From Actinomycetes bacterium (GTDB taxonomy: Bacteria > Actinomycetota > Acidimicrobiia > Acidimicrobiales > RAAP-2): a stretch of 5,031 nucleotides of DNA. Under the pieces are notes generated by a model, which was given only the letters and a program-made list of their open reading frames with translations, did no database searches and was not told where the DNA came from. This document shows positions 1-4,135 of this stretch, piece by piece (the stretch's first letter is position 1; each line of letters starts with the position of its first letter). The translations under genes and the position numbers were made by a program. Where the stretch lies: NCBI GenBank assembly GCA_021826255.1, contig JAKBAZ010000104.1, positions 1 through 5,031 on the forward strand. The letters are read 5' to 3'.

Positions 1-15
1 GGCAATACGGGCCAT
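1..15 (-). CDS. rpsM: 30S ribosomal protein S13, N-terminal fragment (5 codons)
   Basis: Only the first five codons are inside the window. They read Met-Ala-Arg-Ile-Ala, the usual N-terminus of bacterial S13, the small-subunit head protein that contacts 16S rRNA and takes part in the bridge to the 50S subunit. The ATG is preceded by an excellent Shine-Dalgarno sequence, AGGAGAGGA (positions 21-29 read on the minus strand), 5 nt away and overlapping the rpmJ stop codon. That suggests translation coupled to rpmJ. The identification rests on five residues plus the rpmJ-rpsM gene order, which is strongly conserved in bacteria; both agree. Confidence 0.85.
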
Positions 16-27
16 GTTCGTCCTCTC

Positions 28-141
28 CTAGCCCTGGCGCTGCTTGTGACGGGGGTTCTCGCAGATCACGCGGACGTGACCGGCCCGGCGAATGACTTTG
101 CACTTCTCACACATGGTCTTGACGCTGGCGCGAACCTTCAT
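28..141 (-). CDS. rpmJ: 50S ribosomal protein L36
   Basis: A 37-residue protein beginning MKVRASVKTMCEKCKVIRR and ending in HKQRQG, which is full length for L36, the smallest ribosomal protein of the large subunit. It is the zinc-binding (C+) form: Cys11, Cys14, Cys27 and His32 make the expected zinc ribbon, so it should require zinc rather than be a zinc-independent paralogue. The ATG start is forced by the conserved N-terminus; the upstream Shine-Dalgarno is weak (GAGAAGAG about 7 nt before the ATG). It lies 32 nt after infA and 12 nt before rpsM, in the standard infA-rpmJ-rpsM order. Nothing is truncated or unusual. Confidence 0.97.
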   Translation of the reverse strand: MKVRASVKTMCEKCKVIRRAGHVRVICENPRHKQRQG

Positions 142-173
142 CTCGTTGCTCTTCTCGATTGACTGGAACTGAG

Positions 174-398
174 TTACTTGTACCGGTAGGTGATGCGTCC
201 GCGGGTCATGTCGTAGGGAGTGATTTCCACCTGCACCTTGTCACCGGGCAGAATGCGGATGCGGTGCATCCTCATCTTTCCGGAACTGTGCGCGAGAACG
301 GTGTAGCCGTTCTCAAGTTCCACACGGAACATCGCGTTGGGCAGTGGCTCCACGACGGTTCCTTCGACCGTGAACGCCTCTTCCTTGGACTTACTCAG
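174..398 (-). CDS. infA: Translation initiation factor IF-1 (CTG start)
   Basis: IF-1 binds the A site of the 30S subunit during initiation and assists IF-2 and IF-3. The 74-residue product is a single S1/OB-fold domain with the family signature (EGTVVEPLPNAMFRVELENG, then HSSGKMRMHRIRILPGD, then PYDMTRGRITYRYK at the C-terminus), close to the 72 residues of E. coli IF-1. The start is unusual. The frame stays open far upstream, but the only plausible initiator next to the domain is a CTG at 398-396, giving fMet-SKSKEEAFTVEG. A strong AAGGAG lies 7 nt upstream of it. No in-frame ATG, GTG or TTG lies between the upstream promoter and the conserved domain; the next upstream ATG (569) is upstream of that promoter. 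It leads the infA-rpmJ-rpsM unit. Product identity is certain; the CTG start is strongly inferred. Confidence 0.95.
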   Translation of the reverse strand: MSKSKEEAFTVEGTVVEPLPNAMFRVELENGYTVLAHSSGKMRMHRIRILPGDKVQVEITPYDMTRGRITYRYK

Positions 399-405
399 GT
401 TCCTT

Positions 406-411
406 CTCCTT
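406..411 (-). promoter_or_regulatory. Shine-Dalgarno site that fixes the infA CTG start
   Basis: On the minus strand this reads AAGGAG, a near-perfect anti-16S match, followed by AAGGAAC (7 nt) and then CTG. The ideal spacing, together with the absence of any ATG, GTG or TTG in frame nearby, is the main reason for placing the IF-1 start at CTG. Confidence 0.8.
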
Positions 412-425
412 GTTGCGTTACTGCG

Positions 426-470
426 ACGTGGGGAGCCACGACGGCCCCCACGTGAGACCCTCTTAGGGTC
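426..470 (-). promoter_or_regulatory. infA 5' leader with two tandem hairpins
   Basis: Two inverted repeats lie between the predicted infA promoter and its Shine-Dalgarno. Hairpin 1, closest to the transcript 5' end, pairs GACCCT (470-465 on the minus strand) with AGGGTC (461-456) around a 3-nt loop. Hairpin 2 pairs ACGTGGGG (453-446) with CCCCACGT (433-426), with a further GCC/GGC pairing inside it. Neither is followed by a T-run, so they do not look like intrinsic terminators. Roles could be 5'-end stabilisation or translational control of infA. The pairing is seen directly; the function is unknown. Confidence 0.5.
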
Positions 471-478
471 GGCTGACC

Positions 479-506
479 ATTCTACCGAAAAACGCGCGGA
501 ATGCAA
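479..506 (-). promoter_or_regulatory. Predicted promoter of infA-rpmJ-rpsM
   Basis: On the minus strand, TTGCAT (506-501) is followed after 16 nt by TAGAAT (484-479). The -10 matches TATAAT at five of six positions and sits in a GGTAGAATGG context common to strong housekeeping promoters in Actinobacteria; the -35 keeps the TTG. Transcription would begin near 472-474, giving a leader of about 75 nt before the CTG. A separate promoter is expected here because plus-strand genes separate infA from secY-adk-map. Confidence 0.65.
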
Positions 507-525
507 AAACGGCCACGGAGGGGGC

Positions 526-545
526 TTTGGGACTTTCGGCCATAG
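526..545. promoter_or_regulatory. Candidate DevR/DosR binding site (Dos box)
   Basis: The plus strand reads TTTGGGACTTTCGGCCATAG. The DosR consensus as I recall it is the 20-bp palindrome TTSGGGACTWWAGTCCCSAA, often relaxed to GGGACTTNNGGCCC in natural sites. The left half matches at 10 of 11 positions and the core GGGACTTTCGGCC fits the relaxed form until the last base; the right half is weaker (14 of 20 overall). The site is centred 43-44 nt upstream of the GTG of the plus-strand operon, and that operon itself encodes a DevR-family regulator. Recognition is by eye from a remembered consensus, not a scored matrix. Confidence 0.5.
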
Positions 546-566
546 TGGCCCCGACGTCCGGACCGC

Positions 567-579
567 CATGCTAGCAGCG
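567..579 (+). promoter_or_regulatory. Possible leaderless promoter of the plus-strand operon
   Basis: CATGCT (567-572) is a weak -10-like hexamer that keeps the two most important positions (A at 2, T at 6) and ends 6 nt before the GTG at 579. No convincing Shine-Dalgarno precedes this GTG, which would fit leaderless initiation, common in Actinobacteria. No -35 is recognisable at 544-549; the Dos-box-like site overlaps that region instead, as expected for an activator-dependent promoter. The call is tentative because the -10 is poor. Confidence 0.3.
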
Positions 580-944
580 TGACTGGTGACAGCGCCCAAG
601 TGGTTTTGAGCCGAGACGAGTGCCTTCGACGCCTCGGCGCGGCCCAGATCGCTCGAGTGCTCATCAGCGTGCGGTGCCTACCGACGGCGCTTCCGACTCG
701 GTTACGTCGAGTGGACCACGACGTGGCCCTCCTCGACTCCGACGACGACGCCGTTGTTCACGCCGCACAACGGCACGACGTCCTCACCGTTCAAGTAGAC
801 GGGGTCGACGACGGCCAACCCTGGTCGGTGGTCGCCTCGGGCATCTCCTCTCTTGCCCCGCTCGACCCGGCCGCCCCCAGCCCGACCCACGATCACCGCC
901 TCATCACTCTGCCCCTGGCGGTGGTCGTGGGTCAACGACACTAA
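579..944 (+). CDS. Pyridoxamine 5'-phosphate oxidase-like (FMN-binding split barrel) small protein
   Basis: A 121-residue protein resembling the small actinobacterial PNPOx-like/nitroreductase-type flavin proteins. Visible family features are the N-terminal LSRDECLRRLGAAQIARVLIS segment (residues 10-30), a central DVLTVQVDGVDDGQPWSVVASG stretch (67-88, the usual F-E-V-D ... G-W-S-V-x-x-x-G strand pair), and a C-terminal ITLPLAVVVGQR segment (109-120, corresponding to I-x-P-x-x-V-x-G-R). The segment that often reads FRTxxGxK, thought to help bind flavin phosphate, is not recognisable here (VALLDSDDDAV, 49-59), so flavin binding is uncertain. The GTG at 579 is used; the GTG at 600 (seven codons later, with GGTGA 9 nt before it) is an alternative. 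It lies 26 nt upstream of a sensor kinase and is probably its first operon partner. Similar proteins occur among hypoxia/dormancy regulon members in Actinobacteria. No substrate can be assigned. Confidence 0.75.
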   Translation: MTGDSAQVVLSRDECLRRLGAAQIARVLISVRCLPTALPTRLRRVDHDVALLDSDDDAVVHAAQRHDVLTVQVDGVDDGQPWSVVASGISSLAPLDPAAPSPTHDHRLITLPLAVVVGQRH

Positions 945-970
945 CGCGGCCCGTGTGGGACAGTGGGGGC

Positions 971-2104
971 GTGAGTTTCCACGACATCGTCGACCCCCGA
1001 CGACTCCACGCCCTCATCGAGGCCATGCTGTTGATCGAAGTGGAGGCCCCCCTCCCGACGATTCTCACCCAGATCACCCGGATGTCGGCGGAACTGGTGG
1101 GTGCCCCCTACGGGGCCCTCGGGGTGCTCGACCGAGACGGCACTCACCTCGCCGAATTCATCACGGTGGGGGTGAGTGAGGACGAGCGCGAGGCGATGGG
1201 CCCCTCCCCCACCGGTCACGGGGTTCTGGGTCAGACCATCCGGGCGCGCCGCCCGGTCCGCGTGGAGGATCTCCACGGAGGGGACAACCCCAACCTGCCC
1301 CCCGGCCACCCACCAATGCACGCCTTCCTCGGAGTGCCGATCGTGACCCGTGACGGACACGTCTGGGGCAACCTCTACGTCACGTCGGGCGAACCCGGAC
1401 GGGGTTTTAGTGACGACGACGAGCGACTGCTCGAAACCTTCGGCCGAGCCGCCGGAATCGCCATCGACCAGGCCAACCTTCGTCGAAGTCTCAAAGATTT
1501 GACGGTCGCCGAGGAACGCGAACGGCTCGCGAGAGACCTCCACGACACCGTGATTCAGCGACTCTTCGGTGTCGGTCTCAGCCTGCAGATCGCCCTACCG
1601 CGCACGGAGGGCGACGTGGCCGAGCGAATCGACTCGGCCCTCGACGAACTCAACTCCACCATTCACGAGATTCGTACCACCATCTTCGAAATCGACCACG
1701 ACGCGACACCCGGGGCGACGCTGCGTCAGCGCGCCGGAGCCCTCGTCGCCGAGGTGGACCAGCGTCTCGGGCTGAGCGCCCACTTCGACATGGCCCCGAA
1801 CGTGTCGACGGCGGTCTCGGAATACGTGGCCGACCAGAGTGTCCACGCGCTCAGAGAAATCCTCTCGAACGTCGTGCGCCACGCCCACGCCGAGGACGTC
1901 TCGGTTCTCATCGAGCTCGACGGCGAGGATTTAGTGATGAGTGTTCGCGACGACGGCGTCGGCGTGGGTCTTCTCAACGGGGCCGGTCGGGGCCTTCGCA
2001 ACTTGCGCTCAAGAGCCCAGGACCTCGGTGGCGTGTGTCTCGTCGAGAGCGCCGCGGACTCTGGCACACTGGTGACCTGGCGCGTTCCGAAGGGGGACTC
2101 ATGA
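971..2104 (+). CDS. DevS/DosT-like GAF sensor histidine kinase
   Basis: A cytosolic 377-residue histidine kinase with no membrane segment. Domains: a short N-terminal helix (1-25), one GAF domain (about 26-170), a HisKA_3 dimerisation helix pair with phospho-acceptor His191 in ERLARDLHDTVIQRLFG, and an HATPase domain with N-box Asn300 (LREILSNVVRHAHA), G1 box VRDDGVGVG (325-333) and G2 box GRGLRNLRSRA (339-349). The GAF closely resembles GAF-A of mycobacterial DevS: PPGHPPMHAFLGVPI places His113 at the DevS heme ligand His149, and GNLYVTS places Tyr136 at distal Tyr171. A heme-based O2/NO/CO or redox sensor is therefore inferred, not shown. Unlike DevS (two GAFs, about 578 residues) it has a single GAF. 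The GTG at 971 fits the domain start; an in-frame GTG at 953 is possible. Its stop overlaps the regulator start by 4 nt, so the two are surely partners. Confidence 0.92.
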   Translation: MSFHDIVDPRRLHALIEAMLLIEVEAPLPTILTQITRMSAELVGAPYGALGVLDRDGTHLAEFITVGVSEDEREAMGPSPTGHGVLGQTIRARRPVRVEDLHGGDNPNLPPGHPPMHAFLGVPIVTRDGHVWGNLYVTSGEPGRGFSDDDERLLETFGRAAGIAIDQANLRRSLKDLTVAEERERLARDLHDTVIQRLFGVGLSLQIALPRTEGDVAERIDSALDELNSTIHEIRTTIFEIDHDATPGATLRQRAGALVAEVDQRLGLSAHFDMAPNVSTAVSEYVADQSVHALREILSNVVRHAHAEDVSVLIELDGEDLVMSVRDDGVGVGLLNGAGRGLRNLRSRAQDLGGVCLVESAADSGTLVTWRVPKGDS

Positions 2105-2745
2105 TTCGACTGGCGCTCGTCGACGACCACGAGATCGTCCGACGGGGACTTCGCGAACTACTCGAGACTCACGACGGCCTGAACGTGGTGGCCGAGGCCG
2201 GCTCGGTCGACGAGGCCCTGGGACTCGACTTGACCGAGGTCGACGTGGCCATCTTGGACGTACGCCTGCCCGACGGGTCCGGAGTGGATCTCTGCCGAAG
2301 TATTCGTGAGACCTACCCCCACCTCGCGTGCTTGATGCTGACCTCCTTCGCCGATCACGAAGCCCTGAGCGCCTCGGTGATTGCCGGAGCGCGGGGTTAC
2401 GTGCTGAAGAACGTGCGCGGTGATGAACTCGTCAGTTCGATTCGCCGAGTCGCCCAGGGCGAGATGTTGCTCAGCGACGACCAGGTCGAACGGGCCCGCG
2501 AACGGCTGCGCCGCCAGATCGCCGAGGACCTGCGCCTCTCTAGTCTCAGCCCGCAAGAACGACGAATCCTCGAACTCCTGAGCGAAGGGATGACCAATCG
2601 AGAGATTGGTGAGACGATGTTTCTCGCCGAAAAGACGGTGAAGAACTACGTGTCCAACCTGCTCGCCAAACTGGGCTTTCAGCGCCGCACCGAAGCCGCC
2701 CTCTTCGCGCAGCGCCAAATGGAGCGCCACCCCGAGGGGCTCTAG
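2101..2745 (+). CDS. devR: DevR/DosR-family NarL-type response regulator
   Basis: A 214-residue two-domain regulator (M. tuberculosis DevR is about 217). The receiver domain (1-120) has acidic pocket Asp8/Asp9, phospho-acceptor Asp53 in ILDVRLPDGSG, Thr81/Ser82 and Lys103. The LuxR-type DNA-binding domain (about 148-210) has LSPQERRILELLSEGMTNREIGETMFLAEKTVKNYVSNLLAKLG, nearly identical to DevR. Lys178, Lys181 and Asn182 correspond, with a one-residue offset, to DevR DNA-contact residues Lys179, Lys182 and Asn183, so DNA specificity is probably similar. It would be phosphorylated by the kinase encoded upstream. The ATG at 2101 overlaps the kinase stop (ATGA) and has GGGGGA just before it; upstream in-frame starts would only add kinase-coding sequence. 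The stop overlaps that of the convergent map gene. The DevR family is clear; strict orthology is not proven. Confidence 0.93.
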   Translation: MIRLALVDDHEIVRRGLRELLETHDGLNVVAEAGSVDEALGLDLTEVDVAILDVRLPDGSGVDLCRSIRETYPHLACLMLTSFADHEALSASVIAGARGYVLKNVRGDELVSSIRRVAQGEMLLSDDQVERARERLRRQIAEDLRLSSLSPQERRILELLSEGMTNREIGETMFLAEKTVKNYVSNLLAKLGFQRRTEAALFAQRQMERHPEGL

Positions 2746-2770
2746 ATCGTCAGGACCTCGGGTCCGTTTT
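2731..2770 (+). terminator. Possible intrinsic terminator of the plus-strand operon
   Basis: CCCGAGG (2731-2737) can pair with CCTCGGG (2756-2762), or alternatively GGACC (2753-2757) with GGTCC (2761-2765) around a TCG loop. Both are followed by G and TTTT (2767-2770). The U-tract faces the plus-strand transcript, so this would end the regulator message inside the 3' coding end of map. The stems are short and the T-run is only four bases, so it may be weak. No matching terminator for map was seen on the other strand. Confidence 0.35.
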
Positions 2771-3479
2771 CGAGGATGGCGATGGTGTGCTCAAAGTGGG
2801 CCGAGAGCGAGCCGTCGGCCGTCATCACGCTCCACTCGTCGTCGAGAACGTAGGTGTCGGGTCCCCCCACGTTCACCATGGGCTCGACGGCGAACACCAT
2901 CCCCTCTTTTAGGGTGGGCCCGGCGCTGCCCGGCCAGTAGTTCGGCACTTGGGGTTGTTCGTGCATCTCCGTCCCGATCGCGTGACCCACGTACTCGCGA
3001 ACAACGGAGTACCCGGCCTCTTCGGCCACCCGCTGCACCGCCCGCCCGATGTCGTGCAGGCGATTCCCGATCACCATCTGGTCGACTCCAGCCCACAGGG
3101 AACGCTCGGTCACCTCGAGGAGGCGTCGGGCCTCCGCCGAGATCTCCCCCACACCCGTGGTGTACGCCGCATCCCCGTGGTAGCCCTCGATGATCGCTCC
3201 ACAGTCGACTGAGATGATGTCACCCTCTTTAAGGACGTACTCCCCGGGGATGCCGTGAACGATCATGTCGTTCGGACTGGTGCAAATCACCGCGGGGAAG
3301 CCGTGGTAGCCGAGGAAGTTCGATCGGGCACCGCGACGCTCGAGGACCTCCGCGGCGACCTCGTTGAGATACGCCGTCGTCACCCCCGGACGTATTGCCG
3401 CGCGAGTGGCCTCGTGCATCTCAGCCACCACCTTTCCGGCGCGACGCATCTTGGCGATTTCTTGCGCCGAGCGCCTCAC
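2742..3479 (-). CDS. map: Methionine aminopeptidase, type I
   Basis: Removes the N-terminal methionine from nascent proteins in the cytosol. The 245-residue product is a full-length type Ia enzyme with the pita-bread-fold signatures. The five metal ligands are all present: Asp92 (SVDCG), Asp103 (GYHGDAA), His166 (YVGHAIG), Glu199 (FAVEP) and Glu230 (HFEHT). The catalytic or substrate histidines His75 (IVHGIP) and His173 (EMHEQP) are also present. No SH3-binding or zinc-finger N-terminal extension is present. The start is GTG at 3479, which overlaps the adk stop (GTGA, 4 nt), so translation is coupled to adk; an internal ATG at codon 11 would trim the conserved first helix. Its TAG stop lies in a CTAG palindrome shared with the stop of the convergent response regulator. 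Unlike the usual arrangement, infA does not follow directly. Confidence 0.97.
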   Translation of the reverse strand: MRRSAQEIAKMRRAGKVVAEMHEATRAAIRPGVTTAYLNEVAAEVLERRGARSNFLGYHGFPAVICTSPNDMIVHGIPGEYVLKEGDIISVDCGAIIEGYHGDAAYTTGVGEISAEARRLLEVTERSLWAGVDQMVIGNRLHDIGRAVQRVAEEAGYSVVREYVGHAIGTEMHEQPQVPNYWPGSAGPTLKEGMVFAVEPMVNVGGPDTYVLDDEWSVMTADGSLSAHFEHTIAILENGPEVLTI

Positions 3480-4135
3480 GCCAGGCCCCGTTCGGACAAC
3501 ACCGCCATCAAGTCTGCGGTGACCTCATCGGGGGACCGTGACCCGTCGACCGTCACCACGAGACCCCGCCGTTCGTAGAACTCCTTCAACGGAGCAGTGT
3601 CGCGCTCGTAGGTCTCGAGTCGACGAGCGATGGCGTCGGGAAAGTCGTCGGGGCGCTGAATCACGTCCCCGCCGCAGCGTTCGCACGTTCCCGAGATGGC
3701 CGCGACGTCAGAGTCCTTATAGATCGCTCCGCACTCCTGGCACACCCGCCGCGAGGACAGCCGCTCGACAACGAGGGCCGAGGGCACCTCGAGGTCGATG
3801 ACGACCTTGATGCCGTCGTCTCCGAGTAGCTCATCGAGAGCCTCGGCCTGGCCCGGAGTTCGGGGAAACCCGTCGAGCAGGGCTCCGGGGGCGGCGTCGG
3901 GTTGCTCGAAACGGGCTTCGACGAGCCGATTGACGAGATCGTCCGACACGAGTTCGCCCGCCGCCAAGACCGCCTCGACCTCGAGGCCGAGGGCGCTTCT
4001 CTCACGCACCGCCGCTCTCAGGATGTCACCAGTCGAGACGTGGGGAATGCCGAGGTGCTCGGATAGTCGGTCACACTGGGTGCCCTTACCCGCCCCCTGT
4101 TTGCCGAGAAGAACGACGATCGCGCGCCCGCTCAC
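3476..4135 (-). CDS. adk: Adenylate kinase, long form with zinc-binding LID
   Basis: Catalyses ATP + AMP = 2 ADP in the cytosol. The 219 residues contain the P-loop GKQGAGKGTQ (11-20), the AMP-binding HVSTGDILR (32-40) and LLDGFPRTPGQAEAL (86-100), the LID domain (about 125-165) and the arginine-bearing RPDDFPDAIARRLETY (161-176). The LID carries four cysteines, Cys132, Cys135, Cys151 and Cys154, the structural zinc site of Gram-positive and actinobacterial enzymes. The P-loop is slightly unusual, with Lys-Gln where Ala-Pro or Pro-Pro is common; the key Gly-x-Gly-Lys-Gly-Thr is intact, so activity is expected. The GTG start at 4135 follows the secY TAG with no gap, and the next gene (map) overlaps by 4 nt: a tight secY-adk-map unit linking secretion, nucleotide balance and protein maturation genes. 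Confidence 0.97.
   Translation of the reverse strand: MSGRAIVVLLGKQGAGKGTQCDRLSEHLGIPHVSTGDILRAAVRERSALGLEVEAVLAAGELVSDDLVNRLVEARFEQPDAAPGALLDGFPRTPGQAEALDELLGDDGIKVVIDLEVPSALVVERLSSRRVCQECGAIYKDSDVAAISGTCERCGGDVIQRPDDFPDAIARRLETYERDTAPLKEFYERRGLVVTVDGSRSPDEVTADLMAVLSERGLA

Noticed and set aside
406..435. A riboswitch-like alternative pairing of the infA Shine-Dalgarno with CTCC in the second hairpin.
   Set aside because: Only 4 bp can pair, far weaker than the 8-bp hairpin it would have to displace.
538..550. Inverted repeat GGCCA-TAG-TGGCC as a separate operator.
   Set aside because: Only 5 bp per arm, and it overlaps the Dos-box-like site, whose match is more specific. It could contribute to that site, but I cannot support it as a distinct element.
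399..599. Long N-terminal extension of IF-1 using the ATG at 569 or the TTG at 599.
   Set aside because: The extension is low-complexity proline/arginine-rich sequence unlike any IF-1, it crosses the predicted promoter and hairpin leader, and it would ignore the well-placed AAGGAG before the CTG.
620..970. N-terminal extension of the sensor kinase upstream of the GTG at 971.
   Set aside because: It would read the PNPOx-like gene in another frame, giving Arg/Pro-rich sequence typical of a shadow frame in GC-rich DNA.
941..1543. Long minus-strand open frames opposite the kinase and regulator.
   Set aside because: These are shadow frames. Their translations have no recognisable domains, while the plus-strand frames encode complete conserved proteins.
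2142..2161. A second GGGACTT half-site inside the response regulator coding sequence.
   Set aside because: The right half (GCGAACTA) does not fit the Dos box, it lies inside a conserved receiver-domain segment, and no promoter is nearby. Coding constraint explains it.
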